64,000 nucleotides of DNA from positions 1,054,001 through 1,118,000 of the forward strand of contig NZ_CP039424.1 of the NCBI RefSeq assembly GCF_005877055.1, read 5' to 3'. The DNA is from Citricoccus sp. SGAir0253. Lineage in GTDB: Bacteria; Actinomycetota; Actinomycetes; Actinomycetales; Micrococcaceae. Made by a program: the position numbers and the translations under genes. The notes under the pieces are model-generated. The model searched no databases. It saw only the letters and a program-made list of their open reading frames with translations, and was not told the DNA's origin. Shown here in pieces: positions 15,713-26,012 of this stretch. Position 1 is the stretch's first letter; every line of letters begins with the position of its first letter.

Positions 15713-16992
15713 CGTGTCTCCTCTGCGCTCGTCGTCTCGCTCGTGGTCTCGCTCGTCGTCTCGGTCGTGGCGGTGATGCGCCCGGCGGCGACCAGGATGT
15801 CCAGGGCGTCGCCCGGGGCCACCTCGCCGGCCGCGCGCACCACGCGACCCTCGTGCTGGACCACGGCGTAGCCGCGGTCCAGCGTGTTCTGGGGGGACAG
15901 GGACCGCACCCGGGCCCGCAGGTGCCCCACGGCGTCGTGCTCCCGCTCGAGCCGCCCCGCCATGCTGGACCGCGCCCGCTCGCGCCAGCGCGCCAGGTCC
16001 TCGGCGCGCTCGGTGACCATCCGCTCCGGGGCGGCCAGCACGGGCCGCGAGCGCAGCGAGGCGAGCTGCTGGGCCTCGTGGCCCACGAGCCGCTCCACCC
16101 CGGAGGCCAGGCGCATCCGCGCCGCGGCGATCGCCTCGCGCTCCACGGCGGCGTCCGGGACGATCCTCTTGGCGGCGTCCGTGGGCGTGGAGGCGCGCAG
16201 GTCGGCGACGTCGTCCAGCACGGGCCGGTCCGCCTCGTGCCCGATCGCCGAGACCACGGGGGTGGTGGCGGCCGCGACCGCCCGGACGAGGGCCTCGTCC
16301 GAGAAGGGCAGGACGACCTCCTCGAGGGCGCCGCCGCCGCGGGCGATGACGATGACGTCCACCTCCGGGTGGGCGTCCAGCTCCGCCAGGGCGGCCATGA
16401 CCTCGCGGGGGGCGGACGCGCCCTGGACGGCCACCTCGCGCACCTCGAAGCGGGCGGCCGGCCAGCGCAGGTGGGTGTTGCGCATGACGTCCTTCAGGGC
16501 GTCCGAGTCCCGGCCGGTGACCAGGCCGATGAGGTTCGGCAGCACCGGCAGCGGTCGCTTGCGCGCGGGGGAGAACAGGCCCTCCGCCTCCAGGGTGCGG
16601 CGCAGCAGCTCCACGCGGGCCAGCAGGTCGCCGAGGCCCACGGGGCGCATGGCGGAGGCGATCATGCTCAGCTTGCCGGTCTTGGTGTAGAAGCTCGGCT
16701 TGACGCACGCCACCACGCGCGAGCCCTGCTGCACCGTGCCGTCGAGCGTGGCGGCGACGTTGCGCCAGGCGGTGACCGGCAGGGAGTAGTCCCCGTCCAG
16801 GTCCCGCAGGGTCATCCAGGCGTTGCCGCGGATGACCTTGAATTCGATCAGCTGCCCCTCGATCCAGGCCTGTGGCGCCCGCTCGAAGTACCGCTTGAGG
16901 TTCTCCGAGAGCACCCGCAGGGGCCAGGGCGCCTCGGGGGACGTCCCGGCGGCCGTGGCCGGGAGCGTGCCGGGAGCCTGGGGGTCGTCCAT
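15709..16992 (-). CDS. xseA: Exodeoxyribonuclease VII large subunit
   Basis: 427 aa. The N-terminal OB-fold region ([20 protein letters not shown], residues ~27-46, then [13 protein letters not shown]) binds single-stranded DNA. The catalytic domain holds [31 protein letters not shown] and [23 protein letters not shown] with the family's His/Asp residues, then a coiled coil. The C-terminus ends in a short repeat (ETTS)n encoded by 15713-15770, which is not part of the family. GAGAGGATC precedes the ATG. The ispH-xseA-xseB neighbourhood is common in Actinobacteria. Confidence 0.95.
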   Translation of the reverse strand: MDDPQAPGTLPATAAGTSPEAPWPLRVLSENLKRYFERAPQAWIEGQLIEFKVIRGNAWMTLRDLDGDYSLPVTAWRNVAATLDGTVQQGSRVVACVKPSFYTKTGKLSMIASAMRPVGLGDLLARVELLRRTLEAEGLFSPARKRPLPVLPNLIGLVTGRDSDALKDVMRNTHLRWPAARFEVREVAVQGASAPREVMAALAELDAHPEVDVIVIARGGGALEEVVLPFSDEALVRAVAAATTPVVSAIGHEADRPVLDDVADLRASTPTDAAKRIVPDAAVEREAIAAARMRLASGVERLVGHEAQQLASLRSRPVLAAPERMVTERAEDLARWRERARSSMAGRLEREHDAVGHLRARVRSLSPQNTLDRGYAVVQHEGRVVRAAGEVAPGDALDILVAAGRITATTETTSETTSETTSAEETR

Positions 16993-17079
16993 GCGGCGGA
17001 TCCTCTCGGGTGGGGCGGTTCGTCCCCTCAGTTCTATCAGTAGGCTGGGACGGGACTGGCCCCCACGAACGGAGCGGAC

Positions 17080-18015
17080 ATGCGCACGGTCACCGCCCTC
17101 GTGCTGGCCGTCCTGGCCGGCGTGCTCGCCGTGCTGGCGATCGCCGGGTCGCGGATCGAGGCCCTCGTGCACACCCCGGGGCCGGCGCAGGAGATCGCCG
17201 GGCCGATGGCCCGGGACCCGGAGCTCGGGTCCGGGCTGGCCCGCCGGGTGGAGGACGTGGTGGGGCGCCGGCTCCCGGACGCCGTGCCCTCGTTCCTCGC
17301 GGCGCCCCTGCTCGACCTCGTCGGCGGTGCGGTGGACGGCCTCGTGGGGGACGGGCGCTTCGCGCAGGCGTGGTCCCGCGCCGTGGAGCAGACCCGCGTG
17401 GACTGGGTGGACCGGCTGGAGCGGATCGAGTCCGCCCCCGGGACCGGCACGCCGCCCGACGACGGCACCGTCCACCTGCAGCTGGCGCCCCTGGCCGAGC
17501 TGGGCGTGGACCGCCTCGCCGAGTCCGTGGCGCCGCTGCCGGGGGGCGAGGCGGCCGCGCGGGCGCTGCGCGAGGGTGCGGGGGAGGCCCTGGCGGGGAC
17601 GGGCGACGGCGGCTCCTCGCCGCTGTCGGTCGACCTCGGCACCCCCGACCCGGCCCGGGTGGACCCCCGGTGGGTGGCCACCGGCGTGTCCCTGCTGCCG
17701 CAGTGGCCGTGGCTGGCGGTCGGGGCCGTGGTCGCCGCCGTGCTGGCCCTCGTCCTGGCCCCGCGCGGGCGTCGCTGGCTCGTCCTCGTGGCCGCCGGGG
17801 CCACCGTGCTGGCGGCCGGGGCCGCCGGGAGGTGGGGACTGGAGCGGGCGGACGTGGGGGCCGTGGACGGACTGGCGCGCCTGGCGGCCCGCTCCCTCCT
17901 GGACGGCGTGCGGGAGTACGCGATCCCGGACACGGTGACGCTCATGGCCGGCGGGGCGCTCGTGGCCGTCCTCGGGCTCGTGGCCGGACTGGTCTCGCGG
18001 GCCCGGCGCCGTTGA
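17080..18015 (+). CDS. Hypothetical membrane protein
   Basis: 311 aa, not assigned to a family. One N-terminal helix ([20 protein letters not shown]), then ~190 residues predicted outside the membrane with Asp/Arg-rich segments ([15 protein letters not shown]), then three or four C-terminal helices (around residues 200-310), ending in a basic stop-transfer SRARRR. The pattern resembles conserved actinobacterial hypotheticals with an extracytoplasmic domain between helices. It is divergent from xseA and upstream of ispH; no functional link can be shown. Confidence 0.65.
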   Translation: MRTVTALVLAVLAGVLAVLAIAGSRIEALVHTPGPAQEIAGPMARDPELGSGLARRVEDVVGRRLPDAVPSFLAAPLLDLVGGAVDGLVGDGRFAQAWSRAVEQTRVDWVDRLERIESAPGTGTPPDDGTVHLQLAPLAELGVDRLAESVAPLPGGEAAARALREGAGEALAGTGDGGSSPLSVDLGTPDPARVDPRWVATGVSLLPQWPWLAVGAVVAAVLALVLAPRGRRWLVLVAAGATVLAAGAAGRWGLERADVGAVDGLARLAARSLLDGVREYAIPDTVTLMAGGALVAVLGLVAGLVSRARRR

Positions 18016-18144
18016 GCGGCCGCCGGCCCGGCCCCTTCACCCGCGCCTCTCTGCACGCGCCCCGTCGCCCGCGCCCCGTCGCCGGGGGCGAGGCGTCCAT
18101 CACCTCCGGTGGCCAGCCGGGACGGGCTCGGTAGAATGGAGCAT

Positions 18145-19290
18145 ATGCCTGCCACCCCCTCCGTCTCCTCCCTGCCCGACACGCTGCCGTCCGCCGCGGA
18201 CGCGCACGCGCCGGGTGCCGCCCGGGTCGCCGTCGGGATGCCCCACGTGCCCCGCGCCCGCCGCACCCGCGAGGACGTGGAGGCCGCCGCCGTCGTGGCC
18301 GGGGACAAGCGCGTGCTGCTCGCCGCCCCGCGCGGCTACTGCGCCGGGGTGGACCGCGCCGTCGTCGCCGTGGAGAAGGCCCTCGAGCACCACGGCGCGC
18401 CGGTGTACGTGCGCAAGGAGATCGTGCACAACCGCCACGTGGTGGAGACCCTCGAGCAGCAGGGCGTCGTCTTCGTGGACGAGCTGGACCAGGTGCCCGA
18501 GGGCGCGCTGACCGTGTTCTCCGCGCACGGCGTCTCGCCCGCCGTGGTCACCGAGGCGGCCGAGCGCAACCTGCGGACCATCGACGCCACCTGCCCGCTC
18601 GTGACCAAGGTGCACCGCGAGGCGGTGCGCTTCGCCCGGCAGGACCGCCGCATCCTCCTCATCGGCCACGAGGGCCACGAGGAGGTCGAGGGCACCTTCG
18701 GCGAGGCCCCCGAGCACACCACCGTCATCAACGACCCGGCCGAGGCCCGGACCGTGGAGGTCGAGGACCCGGACAACCTCATCTGGCTCTCGCAGACCAC
18801 CCTGTCCGTGGACGAGACCCTGGAGATCGTCTCGATCCTGCGCGAGCGGTTCCCCAACCTGCAGGACCCGCCCTCGGACGACATCTGCTACGCCACCTCG
18901 AACCGCCAGGCGGCGATCAAGAAGATCTCGCCGGAGTGCGACCTGGTGATCATCGTCGGCTCGGCCAACTCCTCGAACTCCGTGCGGCTCAAGGAGGTCG
19001 CGCTCGAGTACGGCGCGCAGCGCGCCGAGCGGGTGGACTTCGCCCACCAGGTGGACGAGTCCTGGTTCGAGGGCGTGGCCACCGTGGGCCTGTCCTCGGG
19101 GGCGTCCGTGCCGGAGGTGCTCGTGCAGGACGTGCTGCGCCTGCTGGCCGACTACGGCTACGGCACCGTGGACGAGGTCGTCACCGCCGAGGAGGACATC
19201 ATGTTCTCGCTGCCCAAGGAGCTGCGCGCCGAGCTGAAGAAGGTCGGGGACACCGACCGTGCCCTCGGCGGTCGCCACCGCCCCGCCTGA
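18145..19290 (+). CDS. ispH: 4-hydroxy-3-methylbut-2-enyl diphosphate reductase
   Basis: 381 aa. Last step of the MEP isoprenoid pathway: reduces HMBPP to IPP and DMAPP. The three Cys ligands of the Fe-S cluster are visible at C66 ([10 protein letters not shown]), C150 ([11 protein letters not shown]) and C248 ([10 protein letters not shown]), with the substrate-binding [17 protein letters not shown], and SNSVRL motifs. The first ~54 residues are a non-conserved extension. ATG at 18145 follows TAGAAT by 7 nt, so the transcript is likely leaderless; with no later in-frame start before [11 protein letters not shown] other than M32, the extension appears to be genuine. Confidence 0.96.
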   Translation: MPATPSVSSLPDTLPSAADAHAPGAARVAVGMPHVPRARRTREDVEAAAVVAGDKRVLLAAPRGYCAGVDRAVVAVEKALEHHGAPVYVRKEIVHNRHVVETLEQQGVVFVDELDQVPEGALTVFSAHGVSPAVVTEAAERNLRTIDATCPLVTKVHREAVRFARQDRRILLIGHEGHEEVEGTFGEAPEHTTVINDPAEARTVEVEDPDNLIWLSQTTLSVDETLEIVSILRERFPNLQDPPSDDICYATSNRQAAIKKISPECDLVIIVGSANSSNSVRLKEVALEYGAQRAERVDFAHQVDESWFEGVATVGLSSGASVPEVLVQDVLRLLADYGYGTVDEVVTAEEDIMFSLPKELRAELKKVGDTDRALGGRHRPA

Positions 19291-19346
19291 TCACCCCCGG
19301 GCGGACACCGGGCGGAGGCCGCGTCCGGACGCCCGCCCCCGGAGAG

Positions 19347-19390
19347 CCGCCAGGCCCGGGACACCGCGATCGGCGTCCCGGGCCTGGCGG
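19347..19390. terminator. Bidirectional terminator between ispH and the helicase
   Basis: Perfect 16-bp inverted repeat (left arm 19347-19362 CCGCCAGGCCCGGGAC, right arm 19375-19390) with a 12-nt loop, placed between two converging genes. No U-tract on either side. Confidence 0.8.
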
Positions 19391-19441
19391 CGTCGTGGGC
19401 CTCCGGTCCCCGGGGGAGCCGGGGGCCGGAGGCGGGGAGGC

Positions 19442-21175
19442 TCAGCCGCGGGCCGTGCCCGAGGAGCGGCGGCGCCGGCCGGCACCCTGCCCGCCGCGCG
19501 AGCGGCCCGTGCGCTCCCGGCCGCCCTCGGGGGCGCCGTGGCCCTCCCCGTAGTGGCCGGGGCGCCCGGTCTCGGAGGTGTAGACCCGCCCGCCCGACGA
19601 CGGCGCGCCGGCCGCCGAGCCCGCGCGGCGGTTCCCCGGGCGGCCGGTCCCGCGAGAGGACTGCCCGGCGGTGCCGGAGCGCTCGCCGGAGCGGGACGCG
19701 GTGGACGCCGCCCCGCGGGTGCGGCCGCCCTCGGCCCGGTTCGCCTCGCCGCCGGCCGCCGCGCCGCCGCGACCGCCGGAGCGTCCGCCGCGCGAGCCCT
19801 GGCCACCGCGGCCGCCGGAGCGCCCGCCGGACCGGCCGCCGCCGCCCTGGCCACCCTGGCTGTTGGAGGCGCTCTGGCCGTTCTGGCCGGTCTGGGGGGC
19901 GGGCGTGGAGACGGCCAGCAGCCGCTCCAGCTCCGCCTGCTCCAGGAAGGTGCGGGGGCCGGGGGCCAGCTGGTCCAGCAGGGGCTCGCTGGCGCCGTCG
20001 GCGTGGATGGTGGGGGTGATCTTCGCGGCCCGCATCAGCTGGCGGACCTCGCCGCGCTGGTCCTGGCCGGCGAGGGTGACGACGGTGCCCGCCTGGCCCG
20101 CGCGCGCCGTGCGGCCCGAGCGGTGCAGGTAGGCCTTGTGCTCAGCCGGCGGATCGGCGTGCACCACGAGGGCCACGTCGTCCACGTGGATGCCGCGCGC
20201 GGCGATGTCCGTGGCCACGAGGGTCCCCGCGGTGCCGCTGTGGAAGGCGTCCAGGTTGCGCGTCCGGGCGTTCTGGGACAGGTTCCCGTGCAGCTCCAGG
20301 GCGGCCACGCCGCGCTGGCGCAGCTGCTTGGCGGCCTTCTTGGCGCCGTACTTGGTGCGCGTGAACACGATCGTGCGGCCCGGGGCGGCGCAGAGATTGG
20401 CCAGGGTGGTCAGCTTGGCGTCGCCGTCCACGGCCACCACGTGGTGGTCCATCCGCGCGACCGGGGACACGGCGGAGTCGGCCTCGTGGACCACGGGGTC
20501 CTTGAGGTACTTCTGCACGAGCACGCCCACGCCCTCGTCCAGGGTGGCCGAGAAGAGCATCTTCTGCGCCCGGGCGGGGACCTTGTCGAGGATCCGGCGG
20601 ACCATCGGCAGGAAGCCCATGTCCGCCATGTGGTCGGCCTCGTCGATGATGAGCACCTCCACGCCGGACAGGTCCGCGTGGCCCTGGCCCATCAGGTCCA
20701 GGAGGCGGCCGGGGCAGGCGACCAGGACGTCGACGCCGCGCTGCAGCGCCTTGACCTGGGGGTTCTGCCCGACGCCGCCGAAGATCGTCAGCGAGGACAG
20801 CCCGGCCGCCGCGGAGAGCGGGTCCAGGGAGGCCTCGATCTGCACGGCCAGCTCGCGCGTGGGCGCCAGGATGAGCGACCGCGGGCGGCGGGCCGGGGCG
20901 GGCCGCCCGCCGGACAGGCGCGCGGCCAGCGGCAGCAGGAAGGCGTAGGTCTTGCCGGAGCCGGTCCGGCCGCGGCCGAGCACGTCCCGGCCGGTGAGCG
21001 AGTCCGGCAGCGTGGCGGCCTGGATGGGGGTGGGGGAGGTGATGCCCTGCGGGGCCAGCGCGGCGGCCAGGCCGGCGGGGACGCCCAGGTCGGTGAAGCC
21101 GCCGGTGGCGGTCTCCTCGGCGGAGGGCAGGGTGGAGGTGCCGCCAGTGCTGGCGGCATGCTGGGAAGAGGTCAC
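19442..21175 (-). CDS. DEAD-box ATP-dependent RNA helicase
   Basis: 577 aa. Q motif GITSPTPIQAATLP, motif I GRTGSGKT, Ia PTRELAVQIE, II DEAD within IIDEADHMADMG, III SAT, then the second RecA domain with VFTRTKYGAKK, V TDIAARGIHVDDV and VI HRSGRTARAGQAG. Residues from ~400 on are a Gly/Arg/Ser-rich tail with many RGG/SGG repeats, a typical RNA-binding extension. It unwinds RNA duplexes in ribosome assembly or cold adaptation (RhlE/DeaD-like). The GTG start at 21175 lies ~120 nt below a TAGACT box (21308-21303), so a long leader is possible, as in other cold-induced helicases. Confidence 0.93.
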   Translation of the reverse strand: MTSSQHAASTGGTSTLPSAEETATGGFTDLGVPAGLAAALAPQGITSPTPIQAATLPDSLTGRDVLGRGRTGSGKTYAFLLPLAARLSGGRPAPARRPRSLILAPTRELAVQIEASLDPLSAAAGLSSLTIFGGVGQNPQVKALQRGVDVLVACPGRLLDLMGQGHADLSGVEVLIIDEADHMADMGFLPMVRRILDKVPARAQKMLFSATLDEGVGVLVQKYLKDPVVHEADSAVSPVARMDHHVVAVDGDAKLTTLANLCAAPGRTIVFTRTKYGAKKAAKQLRQRGVAALELHGNLSQNARTRNLDAFHSGTAGTLVATDIAARGIHVDDVALVVHADPPAEHKAYLHRSGRTARAGQAGTVVTLAGQDQRGEVRQLMRAAKITPTIHADGASEPLLDQLAPGPRTFLEQAELERLLAVSTPAPQTGQNGQSASNSQGGQGGGGRSGGRSGGRGGQGSRGGRSGGRGGAAAGGEANRAEGGRTRGAASTASRSGERSGTAGQSSRGTGRPGNRRAGSAAGAPSSGGRVYTSETGRPGHYGEGHGAPEGGRERTGRSRGGQGAGRRRRSSGTARG

Positions 21176-21302
21176 GAAGGAAGATCCGTCCGGGTGGAAG
21201 AGAGACCCGGCCCTGGCACGGGCGGCTGTGGCATACGGGAGCCACTCAACGCGGTGCTGGCCGGCACCGGAGGGGAAGGGTCCCGACCGGCTGGCTGCGT
21301 CC

Positions 21303-21308
21303 AGTCTA
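21303..21308 (-). promoter_or_regulatory. Possible -10 box and long 5' leader of the helicase gene
   Basis: Minus-strand TAGACT matches the box seen before many genes here but lies ~120 nt from the GTG at 21175. The 21176-21410 gap has no ORF that looks real, so it is best read as leader plus spacer behind the FMN-reductase terminator. No -35 box is clear. Confidence 0.35.
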
Positions 21309-21410
21309 CGGCATCGGGCGCCGGGCGCCGTCTCCGCGCTGGTCAGGTCCCGGTCGGCCTCTCCCGTCCGGGGTGGTGGACCGGGTCGGCGGGGGTGCCC
21401 CGGGACGCGA

Positions 21411-21445
21411 CGGACCCCCGGCCGCGTGCTGCGGCCGGGGGTCCG
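21411..21445 (-). terminator. Terminator of the FMN reductase gene
   Basis: Perfect 15-bp stem (arms 21411-21425 and 21431-21445, CGGACCCCCGGCCGC) with the 5-nt loop GTGCT, starting 37 nt after the stop at 21482 on the minus strand. Confidence 0.75.
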
Positions 21446-21481
21446 GGATCCCGGGGTGCTGCCCGGGAGGGGTGCGGGGGA

Positions 21482-22036
21482 TCAGGCGGCGACGCGCGCG
21501 GCGGCGTCCACGTGGGCCACGAGGGCGTCCACGTAGCCCTGGAGGACGGCCCGAAGGGAGTCGTCCTGGATCTCCCCGGTCGCGGCGATGGCGCCCTCGC
21601 GGGCCTGGACGAAGGCCTCCGGCTGGCCCAGGACGCGCATGTCCAGGTGGGCGAGGATGTTGCGCAGGTGCTGCTGGGCCATCGCGGTGCCGGTGCTGCC
21701 CGGGGAGGTGCCGATGACGCCGGCGGGCACGCCGCCCCACACGGACTGGCCCCACGGGCGGGAGCCCCACTCGATGGCGTTCTTCAGGGCGGCGGGGATG
21801 GAGCGGTTGTACTCCGGGGTCAGGAACAGGACGCCGTCGACGCCGGCGACGGCCTCCTTGAAGTCCAGGGCGGCGGCCGGGAAGTCGGCGTCCTGGTCCC
21901 AGGAGTACAGCGGGAGGTCGGCGATGGAGATCTCCACGAACTCCACGCCCTCCGGGGCGAGGCCGGACAGTGCGGTCGCCAGGCGGCGGTTGATGGAGTG
22001 CTGGGCCAGGGAGCCGACGATGTAGCCGATGCGCAT
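21482..22036 (-). CDS. NADPH-dependent FMN reductase / quinone reductase
   Basis: 184 aa, single flavodoxin-like domain. The FMN phosphate loop is VGSLAQHSINRRLA near the N-terminus; LFLTPEYNRSIPAALKNAIEW is the highly conserved segment of this family, and SPGSTGTAMAQQHLRNIL follows. Members use NAD(P)H to reduce FMN, quinones, azo compounds or chromate and protect against redox stress. GGAAGGA lies upstream of the ATG. A perfect 18-bp palindrome overlaps its predicted promoter, so it is probably repressed by a redox- or quinone-responsive factor not encoded next to it. Confidence 0.92.
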   Translation of the reverse strand: MRIGYIVGSLAQHSINRRLATALSGLAPEGVEFVEISIADLPLYSWDQDADFPAAALDFKEAVAGVDGVLFLTPEYNRSIPAALKNAIEWGSRPWGQSVWGGVPAGVIGTSPGSTGTAMAQQHLRNILAHLDMRVLGQPEAFVQAREGAIAATGEIQDDSLRAVLQGYVDALVAHVDAAARVAA

Positions 22037-22072
22037 GGGGGTCCTTCCGGGGCGGGTCAGGCGGATGCCATG

Positions 22073-22104
22073 TCGTTGAAATTTCAACGACCTACCCCGT
22101 TCAA
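22073..22104 (-). promoter_or_regulatory. Perfect palindromic operator and promoter of the FMN reductase
   Basis: TCGTTGAAATTTCAACGA (22073-22090) is an exact 18-bp palindrome in an AT-rich pocket of GC-rich DNA. A -35-like TTGAAC lies at 22104-22099, so the palindrome covers the -10 region. This is typical of a dimeric repressor site (MarR- or HxlR-like spacing); the regulator is not in the neighbourhood. Confidence 0.7.
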
Positions 22105-22121
22105 CCGCCGGCCACGGTGGA

Positions 22122-23438
22122 CTATTCCGGCCGGGTCCCCGTGCGCGGGGTGATCTCCGTCACGGTGCCGCCGCCGTTCCCGTCCCCCGCCGCCGGCTCC
22201 TCCAGCAGCTCCGCGGCGGACAGAACCCGGGGGGTGGCCTCCACGGGGCGGCCCATCTCCACCTCCGCGTCCAGCGTGGGATCCAGTTCCCCGATGCGGC
22301 GTGCCGAGGGCAGCACCCGGGACTCGAGCGTGCCCACGAGGGAGTTGTACTTCTCCACCGCCGAGCGCAGCGAGCCGCCCAGCCGGGACACGTGCCCGCC
22401 GAGGGTGCCGAGCCGCTGGTAGAGCTGCCGGGAGGCGTCGAACAGGGCCCGGGCGTTCTCCGTCAGGGTCTCCTGCCGCCAGGCGTAGGCCACCGACTTC
22501 AGGGCCGCCAGCAGGGAGACCGGTGCCACGAGGGCCACGTTCTGGGCGAAGGCGTGGTCCAGCAGGCCCGGATCGGCCTCGAGGGCCGAGGCGAGGAACG
22601 ACTCGGCCGGCAGGAAGCACACCACCAGCTCGGGGGAGTGGTCCAGGCCCTGCCAGTACTCCTTGGCGGCGAGGGCGTCCACGTGGGCCCGGACCGCCTT
22701 GGCGTGCGCCCGCCGGAGGTCCCCGCGGCGGGCGGCGGCCTCCGCGGAGTGGTCCCCGGCCAGCTCCTCCGCCTCGAGGACGGCCGCCAGGGGGGCCTTG
22801 GCATCGATGGCCAGCGACTTGCCGCCGGGCAGGCGCACGACGAGGTCCGGGCGCAGCACCCGGTCCTCGTCCCCGCGCAGCACCTGCTGCTCGGCGAAGT
22901 CGGTGTGTGGCAGCATCCCGGCGGCCTCGACGACCCGCCGCAGCTGCACCTCGCCCCAGTGGCCGCGGGCCGAGGTGGACTTCAGCGTGGCCACGAGCGA
23001 GCGGGTGTTGACCAGCAGGGCGGTGTCCGTCTCCGCGGCGGTCTTGAGCTGCTCCGAGAGCTGGCCGTACTGCTCCACCCGGTCCCGCTCCAGCATGCCG
23101 ACCTGGCGCTGCAGGGTCTCGAGGCGCTGGCCCACGGGGGCCAGGGCGGTGAGGACCCGCTGCTCCACGGCGGCGCGGTCCCGGTCCGCGGTGCGCTCGG
23201 CGGTGAGCACCCGGCTCTCCGCCTCGGCGGCGGCCAGGGCCGCCTGGACCTCGGAGAGCTCGCCGCGCAGGTGCAGGGCCTCCTCTCGGTAGGCCTCGGC
23301 CTCCTCGCGCGTGCGCTGCCCCGGCCCGCCGGCGGACCGGAACCGGGTGATGCCGAACCACGCACCGAGCGCGGCGCCCACCACGAGCCCCGCCAGCACG
23401 CACACGAGGGCCACCACCAACACCACAGAAGTCTCCAT
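22122..23438 (-). CDS. rmuC: RmuC-family DNA recombination protein
   Basis: 438 aa. N-terminal membrane helix (VVLVVALVCVLAGLVVGAALGAW) followed by a coiled coil (~residues 40-145) and the RmuC nuclease-like domain with LVATLKSTSARGHWGEVQLR, LPGGKSLAIDAKAPLAAV and FLPAESFLASALE. RmuC limits inversions and acts on DNA ends; the domain is related to PD-(D/E)XK nucleases. Length fits the family. ATG at 23438 lies ~7 nt after a GACAGT box, so leaderless start is possible. It is divergent from the SLC13 transporter. Confidence 0.93.
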   Translation of the reverse strand: METSVVLVVALVCVLAGLVVGAALGAWFGITRFRSAGGPGQRTREEAEAYREEALHLRGELSEVQAALAAAEAESRVLTAERTADRDRAAVEQRVLTALAPVGQRLETLQRQVGMLERDRVEQYGQLSEQLKTAAETDTALLVNTRSLVATLKSTSARGHWGEVQLRRVVEAAGMLPHTDFAEQQVLRGDEDRVLRPDLVVRLPGGKSLAIDAKAPLAAVLEAEELAGDHSAEAAARRGDLRRAHAKAVRAHVDALAAKEYWQGLDHSPELVVCFLPAESFLASALEADPGLLDHAFAQNVALVAPVSLLAALKSVAYAWRQETLTENARALFDASRQLYQRLGTLGGHVSRLGGSLRSAVEKYNSLVGTLESRVLPSARRIGELDPTLDAEVEMGRPVEATPRVLSAAELLEEPAAGDGNGGGTVTEITPRTGTRPE

Positions 23439-23638
23439 GCCCCCTACTGTCGCAGAGCCGCGGGACGCGATAGCCGAGGCCGGGCGGGCGGGGGCGGCGG
23501 GCAGGCCTCGAAACCGGCGGACCGGTGACAGTACGGTGGCAGCACACGCACCAGTCTCCGCGGCGGGGCGCGCACCAGGGCACCACCCCGGCGCGGAGGG
23601 GTCATGCACCATGACCCGCCGAGCAGAGGGAGAGGGCC

Positions 23639-25321
23639 ATGTCCCACAGCACCGAGGGCGCCGCCGGCGGCGGCGCGGAACACCACGGCCGCCACGGCGC
23701 CGTCCGGCACCGCGAGGAGGGCGATCCCGGCCCCGACCGGGTCTCCGACGACTCCGCCACGCCCGAGGCGGCCTCCGCGCCGGCCGTCGGCGAGGGCGAG
23801 TACCTCTCGCCCGGCGAGCGGGCCCCGGCGGAGCGCCGCGGACTCCACCGGCGCCGGTGGATCGGCTTCGCCGCGGGCCTGCTGGTCGGCCTCGTGCTGT
23901 TCCTGGCGATGCCCGCGGACGTGCCGTACAACGCCCGGGTGACCGCCGCCGTCGCCGGCCTGATGGCCGTGTGGTGGATGACGGAGGCCATCCCCATCCC
24001 GGCCACCGCGCTCGTGCCGCTCGTCGCCTTCCCCGTGCTCGGCCAGGAGGTGGACATCAAGGACGTCGGCGCCGCCTACGGCAACGACATCATCTTCCTG
24101 TTCATGGGCGGGTTCGTCATCGCGCTGGCCATGCAGCGCTGGGACCTGCACCGGCGGATCGCCCTCGTGACGGTGCGGGCCATGGGCACCAAGCCGGGCG
24201 GCGTGGTCGCCGGGTTCATGATCGCCACGGGCTTCCTGTCCATGTGGGTGTCCAACACCGCCACGGCCGTGATGATGATCCCCATCGGCGTCTCCGTCCT
24301 GACCCTGGTGGTGGCCAAGGACAACGCCGCGATCACCGAGTCCTCGGACCCGGCCTCCGCCGAGGTCAAGGACGCGGTCATCGAGTCCAACTTCGGCACG
24401 GCCCTGATGCTCGGCATCGCCTACGCCGCCTCGGTCGGCTCGCTGGCCACCCTCATCGGCACGCCCCCGAACGCGCTGCTGGCCGGCTACATGTCCCAGG
24501 CGCACGGGGTCGAGATCGGCTTCGGGCAGTGGATGCTCGTCGGCCTGCCGGTGGCGCTGGTGATGCTCGTGCTCGTGTGGTTCCTGCTGACGCGGGTGCT
24601 GTTCCCCGCCGAGATCTCCGAGATCCCGGGCGGCCGGGCGCTGATCACCTCCGAGCTGTCCAAGCTCGGGCCCATGTCCTCCGGCGAGGTCCGGGTGCTG
24701 GTGGTCTTCGCGCTCGCGGCGATCTCCTGGATCACGGTCCCCCTGCTGTTCGACGGGGTGATCAGCGACGCCGGGATCGCGGTGTCGGCGGCGCTGCTCC
24801 TGTTCCTGCTGCCGGCCGGCGCCCGGCGCGGCGTGCGGCTGATCGACTGGGACTCGGCCGTGAAGCTGCCCTGGGGCGTGCTGCTGCTGTTCGGCGGCGG
24901 CCTGGCCCTGTCCGCCCAGTTCAGCGACTCGGGGCTGGCCGACTGGATCGGCACGCAGGTCCAGGGCCTGGGCGGGGTGCCCGTCTGGCTGCTCGTGGCC
25001 ATCCTGACCACGGCGATCATCTTCCTCACCGAGCTGACCTCCAACACGGCCACGGCGGCCACGTTCCTGCCGGTGGCCGGCGGCGTGGCGGTCGGCGTCG
25101 GCGTGGACCCGCTGCTGCTGACCATCCCGGTGGCCCTGGCCGCGACCTGCGCCTTCATGCTCCCCGTGGCCACCCCGCCCAACGCCATCGCCTTCGGCTC
25201 CGGCTACGTGACGATCGGGCAGATGATCAAGGGCGGGCTGTACCTGAACCTCGCGGGGATCGTGCTGATCACGCTGGCCACGCTGAGCCTCGGGGTGTGG
25301 GCCTTCGGGCTGGTGTCCTGA
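23639..25321 (+). CDS. SLC13 (DASS) family sodium-dependent carboxylate transporter
   Basis: 560 aa. After a polar N-terminal region of ~75 residues there are 11-12 helices. DASS signatures are present twice as the substrate/Na-binding clamshell motifs: [12 protein letters not shown] in the first half and [14 protein letters not shown] in the second, plus [13 protein letters not shown] and [16 protein letters not shown]. Such carriers take up succinate, malate, citrate or other dicarboxylates with Na+. GAGGGAGAGG precedes the ATG. A hairpin at 25334-25362 follows, so it is a single-gene unit. Confidence 0.93.
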   Translation: MSHSTEGAAGGGAEHHGRHGAVRHREEGDPGPDRVSDDSATPEAASAPAVGEGEYLSPGERAPAERRGLHRRRWIGFAAGLLVGLVLFLAMPADVPYNARVTAAVAGLMAVWWMTEAIPIPATALVPLVAFPVLGQEVDIKDVGAAYGNDIIFLFMGGFVIALAMQRWDLHRRIALVTVRAMGTKPGGVVAGFMIATGFLSMWVSNTATAVMMIPIGVSVLTLVVAKDNAAITESSDPASAEVKDAVIESNFGTALMLGIAYAASVGSLATLIGTPPNALLAGYMSQAHGVEIGFGQWMLVGLPVALVMLVLVWFLLTRVLFPAEISEIPGGRALITSELSKLGPMSSGEVRVLVVFALAAISWITVPLLFDGVISDAGIAVSAALLLFLLPAGARRGVRLIDWDSAVKLPWGVLLLFGGGLALSAQFSDSGLADWIGTQVQGLGGVPVWLLVAILTTAIIFLTELTSNTATAATFLPVAGGVAVGVGVDPLLLTIPVALAATCAFMLPVATPPNAIAFGSGYVTIGQMIKGGLYLNLAGIVLITLATLSLGVWAFGLVS

Positions 25322-25333
25322 CGCGCCGTCCGG

Positions 25334-25362
25334 CCGGGCCGGCCCCTCGCGAGCCGGCCCGG
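25334..25362 (+). terminator. Terminator after the SLC13 carrier
   Basis: 10-bp perfect stem (CCGGGCCGGC / GCCGGCCCGG) with a 9-nt loop, 13 nt past the stop and just before the -10 box of the macrodomain gene. Confidence 0.6.
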
Positions 25363-25382
25363 AGCGGACCTACGCTGGGCCC

Positions 25383-25904
25383 ATGGAACTGCTCATCCGT
25401 CCCGGCGACATCACGCGGACCCCGGCCGACGCCGTCGTGAACGCGGCCAACTCGACCCTGCTGGGCGGCGGGGGAGTGGACGGGGCGATCCACCGCCGCG
25501 GCGGGCCGGAGATCCTCGCCGAGTGCCGGCGGCTGCGCGAGACGGAGCTGCCGGGCGGGCTGCCCGCGGGGCGGGCCGTGGCCACCACGGCGGGCCGACT
25601 GCCGGCGCGCTGGGTGATCCACACCGTGGGACCGGTGTACGCCAGGACCATCGACAAGTCCGGGACCCTGGCCTCGTGCTACCGCGAGTCCCTGCGGCTC
25701 GCCGCCGAGCTGGGGGCGCGCAGCGTGGCCTTCCCGGCGATCTCCGCCGGGATCTACGGCTGGCCGATGGACGACGCCGCGCGCATCGCCGTCGAGAGCT
25801 CGCGGGCCATGGCCGAGCTCGTGCGCGAGGTCGTGGAGCAGGTCCTCTTCGTGCCCTACGGGCCCGCCGCCGAGGAGGCGTTCCGGGCGGCCCTCGAGGC
25901 CTGA
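25383..25904 (+). CDS. Macrodomain protein (O-acetyl-ADP-ribose deacetylase type)
   Basis: 173 aa, one macrodomain. The MacroD signature is complete: [24 protein letters not shown] (ribose-contacting Asn residues and the diphosphate loop), VIHTVGPVY and [12 protein letters not shown]. Members remove ADP-ribose from acidic side chains or deacetylate O-acetyl-ADP-ribose made by sirtuins. ATG is 6 nt after TACGCT (25371-25376), so leaderless. Confidence 0.94.
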   Translation: MELLIRPGDITRTPADAVVNAANSTLLGGGGVDGAIHRRGGPEILAECRRLRETELPGGLPAGRAVATTAGRLPARWVIHTVGPVYARTIDKSGTLASCYRESLRLAAELGARSVAFPAISAGIYGWPMDDAARIAVESSRAMAELVREVVEQVLFVPYGPAAEEAFRAALEA

Positions 25905-25949
25905 CCGGTGCCGGCCGGTCGCGGCCCGGCCCGGCCGGCAGCCCCCGCG

Positions 25950-25993
25950 CACGACGACGCCGCCGTCACCCGGGAGGGGACGGCGTCGTCGTG
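25950..25993. terminator. Terminator between converging genes
   Basis: 13-bp perfect inverted repeat (CACGACGACGCCG at 25950-25962 and its complement at 25981-25993) with an 18-nt loop, between the macrodomain gene and the SseB-like gene. Confidence 0.65.
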
Positions 25994-26012
25994 GTCGGCA
26001 GCCGGGGCGGGC

